This document shows, piece after piece, positions 17,890 through 25,494 of a stretch of 64,000 bases of DNA. How positions within the stretch are numbered: the stretch's first letter is position 1; each line of letters starts with the position of its first letter. A program made the translations under genes and the position numbers. The notes beneath the pieces were generated by a model, which saw nothing but the letters and a program-made list of their open reading frames with translations, was not told the DNA's origin and ran no database searches. Where the stretch lies: assembly GCF_001438705.1 (NCBI RefSeq), contig NZ_JQBP01000001.1, positions 229,220-293,219 of the forward strand, given 5' to 3'. The DNA comes from Weissella kandleri. GTDB taxonomy: Bacteria > Bacillota > Bacilli > Lactobacillales > Lactobacillaceae.

Positions 17890-20736
17890 GTGGCAAATAA
17901 CATGAAAAAAAGTGATGTATATGCGGTAGTGGACTTAGAAACTACTAATAATCAAAGACAAGTCGGGCGAATTATTCAAATCGCCGTCGTTTTTGTGCGT
18001 CAAAATGAAATTGTTAATCAATTTTCAACCTTAGTGAATCCCGGGCAGCCGATTCCAACTGAAATTAAAAAATTAACGCATATTAATGAAAAGATGGTGC
18101 AAGAAGCGCCTTATTTTGAAGAAGTAGCGCCATTATTGCATGCGATGCTCGAGGACACGGTCATTGTGGCGCATAATGTTAATTTTGATTGGCCGTTTTT
18201 AAATACTGAATTTGAGCGGGTGGGGATGGCAGTCATGGAAAATGAGGCGGTCGACACGGTGACCTTATCGCAAATTCTATGGCCAACTTTGGATAGCTAT
18301 CGTTTGTCAGAATTGACGAAGCAGTTGGGGATTGCGCATGAAAATCCACATCGTGCGGATAGTGACGCTAGAGCGACGGGGGCCTTGTTAATTGCGGCAA
18401 TGCAAAAAGCCGAAACTTTACCGATGATGACTTTGCAACAATTAGAAGCTTTACCTTTAGTATTGCCCCAACAAACTAAAGCGATTTTTTCTCTAGCTTT
18501 ACAAGAAAATCAAGCACACCCTAAGCCACTAGCGGAATATTTAATGATTATTGATCATTTGGCATTGCGGCGTTTTACGCAACCAACGCCTATCAACCTC
18601 AAAAGTGTAATCCCGCCTTTTCCGAAAAAAGAAAAACAAAAGCAACAGTTATTCGCTGATCAGTTAGAATATCGAGATAATCAAGTTAAATTAATGAATC
18701 AAGTCTATGAGCATTATGAAACCTTGGAAGGAACTGATACATTCGTTCCTGGCGAACAAGCAATGGTGGTAGAAGCGCCCACGGGGATGGGAAAAACCTT
18801 AGGCTATTTATTGCCACTAGCTTATTTGGCACGGCAGCACCAACGCCAAGTTGTGATTTCGACGCCGACAAAAGTTTTGCAGCGGCAAATTTTGACTACG
18901 ATTGAAACAACTTTAAAGGATTTACTACCTTTTGAAGTGCGCGGGGTACAACTTAAGGGCCAAGATAATTTCTTGAACTTACAAAGCTTTCGGCGCAGTC
19001 TTGATCGAGATGACGGCAGTATGGCATTGCAGTTTATGAAAGCGCAAGTTTTAGTTTGGCTAACGGAAACGTTGACGGGTGATTTGGATGAATTAAATTT
19101 GAATAATGTAAGTTATGAATTTTTACAAAAGTTAACGCAAACGGCTAATAATCCGCAGGCTTCCAAGTTTAAAAGTTTTGAATTTAATCAGCGTCAATCG
19201 ATTTTAGCGCAACAAGCCACCTTTTTAGTCGTCAATCATAGTTATTTAACCCAAGCTTTGCATGGGGCAGAGGCGTTTGACCGCCGGCCGTATTTAGTCG
19301 CCGATGAAGCGCAACATCTCCCCGAAGTGGTTTTAAATAAAAGTCAAAAGCATTTAAACTTAGGCCGCTGGCAGCAACAAGTGCACCAAGCTGGAATACT
19401 TTTAAATAATCAACGTGAGCCTAGTATTCAGCCAGTGATGCAACGTTTGCGCGCTGAAGGGAAATTGAAGCCTAAATTGAATGCGGACTTTGATACCCTG
19501 GCGCAGTTATTGCAACGCTTGCAACAGCGCTTGTATCGGCATTTTGTCATGAATCATCACGTTATGGCGACGACTGGACAACAAAATTTTGCAATGCAGG
19601 CTTCTGATTTAGCACAATTTATGTTGGATTATGATGCGGATTTAGCTCAGATTTGGAAAACGAATCAAAGCATCCAAAATTTATTAGAGCAAATGATGGA
19701 ACAATTTGTCACGAGTCAAGAACGTTTTAGTATTGACGAACGGCAAACCCTAGCAGATTTCAGGCATGTCCTCATGCAATTAAATCGGCAGGCAGAACAA
19801 TTCCGACAATTCCAAAATAATTTAGCAGATTATGCTGAAGTTAGTACGTTTTGGATTACTGAAAGTTTCAATAATAATGAAAATACTTTGCAGTTAAATG
19901 GGGGGCTAGTTGAGACTGAAGATTACTTCAAACAACAGTTATATCCATATTTTCAGCCACCTTTAATGGTGGGTGCAACCTTATTTAATAGTGCGAAATC
20001 GAATTATTTGTATCAAGGGTTGGCATTGAACCACGACACTGCGGAAGTGGAAAAGTTTCCAGAGGTTTTTGATTACCAAAATCAAGCGGAATTAGTTATG
20101 CTAACGGATGCACCGGTGCCGACGAAAGCGGAATATGCGGATTATTTGCAGCAACAACTATTACAACTGTTGGTGACAATACCACGTAATACGCTGGTCT
20201 TATTTACTTCGGCTGATTTGATGCAACGAGTCTTTACTTGGTTCCAACAGCAAAGCGCTTATCGCAATAGTCCGATGACCATTTTGGCACAGGGTATTTC
20301 CGGTACACGGACTAAATTAGTGAAACGGTTACAAAAAGAATCAAATTTGATGATTTTTGGATTATTAAGCTTTTGGGAAGGGGTCGATTTACCAGGAAAT
20401 CAAGTAGAAATGGTAGTGTTGACGCGTTTGCCATTTGAACAACCTCAAACCTTAGCCACTTATAATGCTTCCCAGCCAGGTGGAGTAGGCAATGAACATG
20501 ATTTTTACCAAAAACAATTGCCCAAAGCAATCTTACGCTTGCGACAAGGGGTCGGGCGGCTCATTCGTTCAAAAACAGATCGAGGGATGATTATTATTTT
20601 GGATTCACGAATTGTGCATAAGCAATACGGTAAAGCGATGCAAAAAATGTTACCAGATGCTTTACCCAAGCTTGAATTAAAAACCGCCGATTTGCCTGCG
20701 CAAGTTCAGAATTTTTTTGAAAAGCAAACAGATTAA
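17890..20736 (+). CDS. dinG: Fused DnaQ-type exonuclease and DinG-family helicase
   Basis: A 948-residue fusion typical of Gram-positive bacteria. An N-terminal DEDD 3'-5' exonuclease domain (about residues 10-175) has DLETT, AHNVNFDWPFL and HRADSDARAT. It is followed by an XPD/DinG-like helicase-type ATPase with Walker A APTGMGKT (about 298-305), DEAQ box VADEAQH and the C-terminal GVGRLIRS arginine motif. The protein appears to contain no cysteine, so it cannot hold the iron-sulfur cluster of E. coli DinG; KGQDNFLNL stands where a cysteine usually sits. Staphylococcal relatives also lack the cluster. GTG is used with GGAG close upstream; an ATG four codons later is an alternative. Confidence 0.93.
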   Translation: MANNMKKSDVYAVVDLETTNNQRQVGRIIQIAVVFVRQNEIVNQFSTLVNPGQPIPTEIKKLTHINEKMVQEAPYFEEVAPLLHAMLEDTVIVAHNVNFDWPFLNTEFERVGMAVMENEAVDTVTLSQILWPTLDSYRLSELTKQLGIAHENPHRADSDARATGALLIAAMQKAETLPMMTLQQLEALPLVLPQQTKAIFSLALQENQAHPKPLAEYLMIIDHLALRRFTQPTPINLKSVIPPFPKKEKQKQQLFADQLEYRDNQVKLMNQVYEHYETLEGTDTFVPGEQAMVVEAPTGMGKTLGYLLPLAYLARQHQRQVVISTPTKVLQRQILTTIETTLKDLLPFEVRGVQLKGQDNFLNLQSFRRSLDRDDGSMALQFMKAQVLVWLTETLTGDLDELNLNNVSYEFLQKLTQTANNPQASKFKSFEFNQRQSILAQQATFLVVNHSYLTQALHGAEAFDRRPYLVADEAQHLPEVVLNKSQKHLNLGRWQQQVHQAGILLNNQREPSIQPVMQRLRAEGKLKPKLNADFDTLAQLLQRLQQRLYRHFVMNHHVMATTGQQNFAMQASDLAQFMLDYDADLAQIWKTNQSIQNLLEQMMEQFVTSQERFSIDERQTLADFRHVLMQLNRQAEQFRQFQNNLADYAEVSTFWITESFNNNENTLQLNGGLVETEDYFKQQLYPYFQPPLMVGATLFNSAKSNYLYQGLALNHDTAEVEKFPEVFDYQNQAELVMLTDAPVPTKAEYADYLQQQLLQLLVTIPRNTLVLFTSADLMQRVFTWFQQQSAYRNSPMTILAQGISGTRTKLVKRLQKESNLMIFGLLSFWEGVDLPGNQVEMVVLTRLPFEQPQTLATYNASQPGGVGNEHDFYQKQLPKAILRLRQGVGRLIRSKTDRGMIIILDSRIVHKQYGKAMQKMLPDALPKLELKTADLPAQVQNFFEKQTD

Positions 20737-20866
20737 ATGTTTAACATGGATAAATGCGCTCTAATGCTCAGATTTTATTGTTAAGAGTCTTTTAATCTGA
20801 AGTTAAATTTGCTATTCTTATTAAGAGTTAAATGCATATAATTTTAGATGGATGGAGCGTTGGAGC

Positions 20867-21376
20867 ATGCAGATGCGACAAATGGAGCCACAAAAAAAGC
20901 CCTATCGTACAGTGCTAATTACATTATTAGTAATTATTTTAATCGCTGTAATTAGTGTGTACGGAGTGTTAGGCCGGAGTGTGCAACCAATTAATAAGGC
21001 TAATCGTGAATATAGTGCTTTGGTAGTAAATGCTAAAAAGTTAACCAAGGTCGACCATTTTTATTGGAGTAGCCGTGATCAGACATACTATACTTTGATT
21101 GGGAACAATCAACGGCACCAGGAAACGGGAGTAATTGTTGAAAAGCGGTCAAAGAAAATGGTGACGATTGCGATGAAAGATGGTCTTTCATACGACGATG
21201 TGAAGCAGTTGATTATCAATAAATACGCCCCTAAAAAAATTACCAATATTGGAATGGGAATTTATAAAAAGGTGCCTGTTTGGGAAGTTAAATTTATCAA
21301 TCAAGATAATAATCTGAACTTCATTACGGTGCAGTTTGAAAATGGTAAGGTTGTGCGGACAATTAATAATTTATAA
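20867..21376 (+). CDS. TseB/YpmB-like membrane-anchored protein
   Basis: A roughly 170-residue protein with a single N-terminal membrane helix (VLITLLVIILIAVISVYGVL) and an extracytoplasmic domain of about 130 residues. Size, topology and position just before asnS match Bacillus YpmB/TseB, which works with the penicillin-binding protein PBP2A in cell elongation; Bacillus ypmB also sits next to asnS. Three in-frame ATGs occur (20852, 20867, 20873). The second and third each have a GGAG at a suitable distance, and I report the second. Function here is inferred from the family and context. Confidence 0.7.
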   Translation: MQMRQMEPQKKPYRTVLITLLVIILIAVISVYGVLGRSVQPINKANREYSALVVNAKKLTKVDHFYWSSRDQTYYTLIGNNQRHQETGVIVEKRSKKMVTIAMKDGLSYDDVKQLIINKYAPKKITNIGMGIYKKVPVWEVKFINQDNNLNFITVQFENGKVVRTINNL

Positions 21377-21400
21377 ATTTAAGTGAAAAGGAATGCTAAA

Positions 21401-22696
21401 ATGGAAACAATTCGAATTGAAGACGTTAAAAATTATGTAGGAAAAGAAGTCCGGATTGGAGCCTGGTTGCGTAATAAACGTGGTTCAGGGAAACTTCAAT
21501 TTTTACAATTGCGGGATGGAACGGCCTTTATGCAAGCGGTCGTTGTGAAAGAGGATGTTGGTGAAGAAATTTTTGCCAAGGCCAAGGAACTTAAGCAAGA
21601 GACAAGTATGTATTTAATTGGAACGATTAAAGAAGATGCACGTTCTGATTTTGGATATGAAATGGATGTTAAGGATTTGGTAGTAGTTGGCGAGTCAGAA
21701 GGGTATCCAATTACACCAAAGGAACACGGGACTGACTTCTTGATGGATCATCGTCATTTGTATCTCCGACATATCCAACCTTTTGCCGTTCTTCGTATTC
21801 GCAATACCATTATTGCCGCTACTTATGAGTTCTTTAATAAAGAAGGCTTCATAAAAATTGATGCCCCAATTTTGACTGGATCAGCACCCGAGGGGACTAC
21901 TGAATTGTTCTCAACGGATTATTTTGATACCAAGGCTTATATGTCACAAACTGGACAATTGTATGCTGAGGCGGGCGCAATGGCGTTTGGGAAGGTCTTT
22001 ACTTTTGGGCCAACTTTTCGGGCTGAAAAGTCAAAGACGCGGCGGCACCTCACTGAGTTTTGGATGATTGAACCAGAAATGGCTTGGATGGATCAAGCTG
22101 CTTCATTAGAAATTCAAGAACGTTATATCGCATATTTGATTCAAGCAGTCTTGGATCGTAATGGATATGAATTGGACTTGTTGGGACGCGATAAGGATTT
22201 GTTGGCATCATATACGAAGTTACCTTATCCACGGATTTCATATGATGACGCGATTAAGTTATTGCAAGAAAATGATTTTGATGTTGAGTGGGGAGTTGAT
22301 TTTGGTTCACCAGAAGAAACTTTCTTGGCTGAACATTTTGCCAGCCCGGTCTTTATCACTAATTTTCCTAAGGCGATCAAGGCCTTCTACATGAAGCGCC
22401 ATCCAACGAGGGACGATATTGTCATTTCGGCTGATTTGTTGGCGCCTGAGGGTTATGGTGAAATCATTGGGGGTTCAGAACGTGATACTGATTATGATTA
22501 TTTGAAAGCCCGGGTTGAAGCAGAAGGTCTAGATATGGACGAATATGCTTGGTATTTGGATTTGCGTAAGTATGGTTCTGTACCACATTCAGGATTTGGC
22601 TTGGGATTAGAACGAGCAGTGACTTGGATTACAGGTGAAGAACACATTCGAGAAGCCATTCCATTCCCACGGACAATGACCCGTTTGCGTCCATAA
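21401..22696 (+). CDS. asnS: Asparaginyl-tRNA synthetase
   Basis: A 431-residue class II aminoacyl-tRNA synthetase that charges tRNA-Asn. An N-terminal OB-fold anticodon-binding domain (about residues 10-110) precedes the catalytic domain with motif 2 ([24 protein letters not shown]) and motif 3 ([15 protein letters not shown]). The [11 protein letters not shown] segment is AsnRS-type. The start is the ATG at 21401 with AAAAGGA upstream; a GTG at 21383 would overlap the ribosome binding site region. No T-box leader is present. A hairpin terminator follows. Confidence 0.97.
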   Translation: METIRIEDVKNYVGKEVRIGAWLRNKRGSGKLQFLQLRDGTAFMQAVVVKEDVGEEIFAKAKELKQETSMYLIGTIKEDARSDFGYEMDVKDLVVVGESEGYPITPKEHGTDFLMDHRHLYLRHIQPFAVLRIRNTIIAATYEFFNKEGFIKIDAPILTGSAPEGTTELFSTDYFDTKAYMSQTGQLYAEAGAMAFGKVFTFGPTFRAEKSKTRRHLTEFWMIEPEMAWMDQAASLEIQERYIAYLIQAVLDRNGYELDLLGRDKDLLASYTKLPYPRISYDDAIKLLQENDFDVEWGVDFGSPEETFLAEHFASPVFITNFPKAIKAFYMKRHPTRDDIVISADLLAPEGYGEIIGGSERDTDYDYLKARVEAEGLDMDEYAWYLDLRKYGSVPHSGFGLGLERAVTWITGEEHIREAIPFPRTMTRLRP

Positions 22697-22706
22697 AAAA
22701 CTATTA

Positions 22707-22747
22707 AGTCGCTATTGTTGGCTGTATACCAACGATAGGCGGCTTTT
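22707..22747 (+). terminator. Rho-independent terminator after asnS
   Basis: CTATTGTTGG pairs with CCAACGATAG around a seven-base loop, extended by imperfect pairing and ending in TTTTT. Confidence 0.7.
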
Positions 22748-22841
22748 TATTATACGTCATAATGGTTCATTTTTATTCATAATTCGCACCGTTTTAAAAA
22801 AACAGGCACCATTTGGGTACCACTTGAAACCATTGTATTGG

Positions 22842-23108
22842 CTAATTAATATCGTTTAGCATTTCAATAGTCTTTTGCTCTTCGGCAATTTTCTGTTCAT
22901 TAAGAGGGTGATCGTAAATAGATTGTGTAATTGAAATATTAGCGAGCCAAGGCATTTTGAAACGTAATCCCTTTAGAAAGCAAATAAGATGCGTGAAAGT
23001 GCCGTAATCCATGGATTGATGCGACGTTATTGAAATTATTCTTTTGTTCAAAACGTTCGAGCGTTTCGTTTGTATTTGTAGCAATATTTCGGCCATCAAA
23101 TAGCTCAT
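22842..23108 (-). pseudogene. Fragment of a decayed gene, possibly an NAD(P)H-dependent oxidoreductase
   Basis: An 88-codon minus-strand frame whose second half reads like real protein (KRIISITSHQSMDYGTF, then LKGLRFKMPW and IYDHPLNEQK). In the region of its first 25 codons an alternative frame reads LFDGRNIATNTNETLERFE, which looks more protein-like, suggesting a frameshift near 23040. The pattern is faintly like the C-terminal part of flavodoxin-fold NAD(P)H oxidoreductases, but I cannot identify it. No good ribosome binding site precedes the ATG. Probably the 3' remnant of a lost gene. Confidence 0.4.
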
Positions 23109-23362
23109 AAATCACTAAGTATTTTAATTTTATGAAACAAATGTTTAGTTTTGGGGGTGGTATTTATGCCATTTTGTCTTTTTTTGTAATCAATATGGTT
23201 GGGTTAGATATTAAGGGTACAGTGTTCGTATCGAATAATTAATAAAGTTTTCCAAGAGTGCACAGAAAAAACGGACGATAAGAAGATCCGGATGATAAAA
23301 TTTTGCTTGGTTTGATTATCAAAAGTTGTGTGAATCCTATGCCAAGAGTGGTAACAGGCGTG
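23109..23362. other. Intergenic stretch with one doubtful short frame
   Basis: AT-rich sequence between the gene fragment and the tRNA-like remnant. A 36-codon plus-strand frame at 23132-23242 (starting MKQMFSFGGG) encodes a hydrophobic peptide of about one membrane helix but has no ribosome binding site. It may be a scrap of a membrane protein gene. Nothing else is recognised. Confidence 0.3.
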
Positions 23363-23428
23363 AGGACTATAGTAGTGGTGGAATAGGTAGACGCTAGGGT
23401 TAACATGTAAGGTGCAAATCCTTATTTA
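23363..23428 (+). pseudogene. tRNA-Leu-like remnant
   Basis: GTGGTGGAATAGGTAGAC at 23375-23392 is the D-arm sequence of bacterial tRNA-Leu with at most one change. Fifteen bases on, GTAAGG-TGCAAAT-CCTTAT (23407-23425) forms a T-arm-like stem with a seven-base loop. The anticodon arm and a pairing acceptor stem are missing, so it cannot be a working tRNA. It may be a decayed tRNA gene or a relic of an integration site. Confidence 0.5.
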
Positions 23429-23493
23429 ATATATTTAAAAGCAATGACTGGGATTTTCAAGTTTTTGTTATAATCTATTTTTGGAGGCGTGTT

Positions 23494-24222
23494 ATGAAAA
23501 ATATATATGATGATGAAAAATTCTTTGATGAATATTCAAAAATGAATCGCAGTAAGGAAGGGTTAAAAGGAGCCGGCGAATGGGAGGCATTGAAAAAAAT
23601 ATTACCTGAGTTAAGGAATAAAACGGTTCTAGATTTAGGGAGTGGATATGGGTGGCATAGTATTTATGCTGCTGAGCAAGGTGCTAAGTATGTTTTGGGT
23701 ATTGATAGCTCAGAGAGAATGTTAGCTATTGCTAATCAAAAGAACCAATATAATAATGTTGAATTTAAGAATATAGATATTAATAATCTATCTTCATTAA
23801 AAGCCAATTTTGATTTAATATTTAGTTCGTTAGCGCTACATTATATAGAAAATTTTGAAAAAGTAGTTGATGGTGTAGGTGCTATGCTTAACTCGAATGG
23901 AGAGTTTATTTTTTCAGTTGAACATCCAATATTTACATCTGAAGGGACAGAACAATGGGCTTTGAATGAAGATGGGTCCATTAAATATTTCCCGGTTGAT
24001 AAATACTTTGACGAAACGGTAAGGGAGACTAAATTCTGGGATACTCCGGTAACCAAGTATCATCGTACACTAGAAACATATATTGAAACTTTGGTTCGGC
24101 ACGGATTTTCAATACAACACTTAATAGAACCTACGCCACCAGACTCAATGCTGGATATACCTGGGATGAAGGATGAATTTCGCCGCCCGATGATGCTTAT
24201 TATATCAGCTAAAAAAATATAG
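23494..24222 (+). CDS. Class I SAM-dependent methyltransferase
   Basis: A 242-residue methyltransferase of the small-molecule type. The SAM-binding motif I reads VLDLGSGYGWHSIYAAEQGA (about residues 44-63), followed by acidic GIDSSERML and motif IV-like FDLIFSSLALHYI. The C-terminal part (HPIFTSEG, WDTPVTKYHRTLETY) is like a common Firmicutes family of unknown substrate. GGAGGCG lies upstream of the ATG. It is clearly more AT-rich than flanking housekeeping genes and sits alone in a decayed island, suggesting horizontal gain. Its own terminator follows. Substrate unknown. Confidence 0.88.
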   Translation: MKNIYDDEKFFDEYSKMNRSKEGLKGAGEWEALKKILPELRNKTVLDLGSGYGWHSIYAAEQGAKYVLGIDSSERMLAIANQKNQYNNVEFKNIDINNLSSLKANFDLIFSSLALHYIENFEKVVDGVGAMLNSNGEFIFSVEHPIFTSEGTEQWALNEDGSIKYFPVDKYFDETVRETKFWDTPVTKYHRTLETYIETLVRHGFSIQHLIEPTPPDSMLDIPGMKDEFRRPMMLIISAKKI

Positions 24223-24234
24223 GATACAAACGAT

Positions 24235-24262
24235 AACGTCTAACAAAGGTTAGGCGTTTTTT
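24235..24262 (+). terminator. Rho-independent terminator after the methyltransferase gene
   Basis: AACGTCTAAC pairs with GTTAGGCGTT (one wobble) over a four-base loop, followed by a T run. Confidence 0.75.
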
Positions 24263-24268
24263 GTAAGA

Positions 24269-24647
24269 ACGATTAGTAAATTACCATTAGGACCATACAT
24301 TTATAACGGATCAGATGATTCGAGAGAAGAAGCTGTTGAACCATTTACAACAGATAAAGCTTTGGATAGTCCTAGATGAATAATTAAAGAAATAATTAGT
24401 GAATGAAGAAGATAGTCAAAAAAGATATGGACGAATTAAATCTAAATAACACTTTTCTGTACTATAAATTAAATGATCGAGTAAAAAAAGCCGATATAGT
24501 TGACCACATTGTACTGCGTGAGGTAGATGATTCATTAGAGCTCTACATGGAATAACCTGAGGTCATATCAAGCTTGATGATGGATATAACTACAGGATGA
24601 TTGACCATACGGGAGGAACTTGGTTTGATTCAGATACATTGGTTTAG
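24269..24647 (+). pseudogene. Decayed gene of unknown function
   Basis: Three protein-like segments follow each other in different frames: SKLPLGPYIYNGSDDSREE and on to a stop near 24376; a 50-codon frame 24403-24555 (MKKIVKKDMDELNLNN onward); and GHIKLDDGYNYRMIDHTGG to a TAG at 24645. Stops and at least one frame change separate them. Together they look like about 120 codons of one gene broken by mutation. I do not recognise the family. Confidence 0.45.
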
Positions 24648-24659
24648 CATTAGAAAAAA

Positions 24660-24695
24660 TAAAACTCTACCAACCATCTAATTAGTAGAATTTTT
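24660..24695. terminator. Terminator between the decayed gene and tspO
   Basis: AACTCTAC pairs with GTAGAATT (one wobble) across a long loop. Runs of A and T on both sides make it usable from either strand, in particular for the minus-strand tspO gene. Confidence 0.5.
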
Positions 24696-24697
24696 AG

Positions 24698-25156
24698 TTA
24701 GTTCAGGATAAATATGGATATAGTTAGATAGGTTGCAAATAATATCCAAGTTAAGTACGGAAATAGTAGGTATTGATCATTACTATTATCTTTATTGATA
24801 AGGATGATTGTAATTATGTCCATCAATATAATTATTATTGATGCTAATAAATACAACGATAATCCAAAAAATATTGGTGTCCAAATAAAATTAAGAATAA
24901 GTTGAACAAACATAAGCCAACGATATTTTAATTCCATTTTATAAATTCTAGACATGTAAATTCCAATAAGTATATATAAGATTATCCAAACTGGGCCAAA
25001 AATCCAATTCGGAGGAGCAAGAGGAGGAAGCGATAAAGAGCTATAAATAGATTGTATAGATGAATTAGATAATACAGGGACAATTAGAGCCGATATTGAG
25101 CCCAAAATAACAATAATTATGGAATATAAAACGCTTTTTACCATAGTTTTATTCAT
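24698..25156 (-). CDS. TspO/MBR family membrane protein
   Basis: A 152-residue protein with five predicted membrane helices, the size and topology of the TspO (tryptophan-rich sensory protein / peripheral benzodiazepine receptor) family. The key phrase LPPLAPPNWIFGPVWIILY (about residues 42-60) and the QLILNFIWTPIFFG helix are family signatures. TspO proteins bind porphyrins, and their role in Firmicutes is unclear. The ATG follows AAGGAGGCTAAT. It is AT-rich and stands alone at the edge of the decayed island, so it may have been gained by transfer. Confidence 0.88.
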   Translation of the reverse strand: MNKTMVKSVLYSIIIVILGSISALIVPVLSNSSIQSIYSSLSLPPLAPPNWIFGPVWIILYILIGIYMSRIYKMELKYRWLMFVQLILNFIWTPIFFGLSLYLLASIIIILMDIITIILINKDNSNDQYLLFPYLTWILFATYLTISIFILN

Positions 25157-25494
25157 ATTAGCCTCCTTATTATCAAATAGCGTTAAAATTTAATATCTTT
25201 CTAATTAAATTCTAACATAAAAGAGACGATAAATGCGTTCGTTAAATATTATTAAAAAAAGTTGGTGATTAAATGGTTGTAGTTTTTGGTTGTTTTAAAG
25301 ATTCGCACAATTTTAGCACAAAAAATTATAAAAACGACTTAACTTAATTTGATGGATTTAGAAATGAATAGTTAAAGTAGTTGATAGTTTCTTTTTATTT
25401 ACTGGAAGTTTTAATTATATTTATTGATGTTCGACAATTTTTTAACGCTTCTTCTTCGTTAAGCTAAAGATATTCGTAAATGAGGAGAATAAAA
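25157..25494. other. AT-rich intergenic region
   Basis: About 340 bases separate the divergent tspO and P-type ATPase genes. It must hold promoters for both, but I see no convincing -35/-10 pair, no clear operator palindrome and no open frame worth naming. Confidence 0.4.

Noticed and set aside
20737-20866. Possible T-box or leader upstream of the tseB-like/asnS genes
   Set aside because: The gap is about 130 bases and holds only a small inverted repeat without T-box elements or T run.
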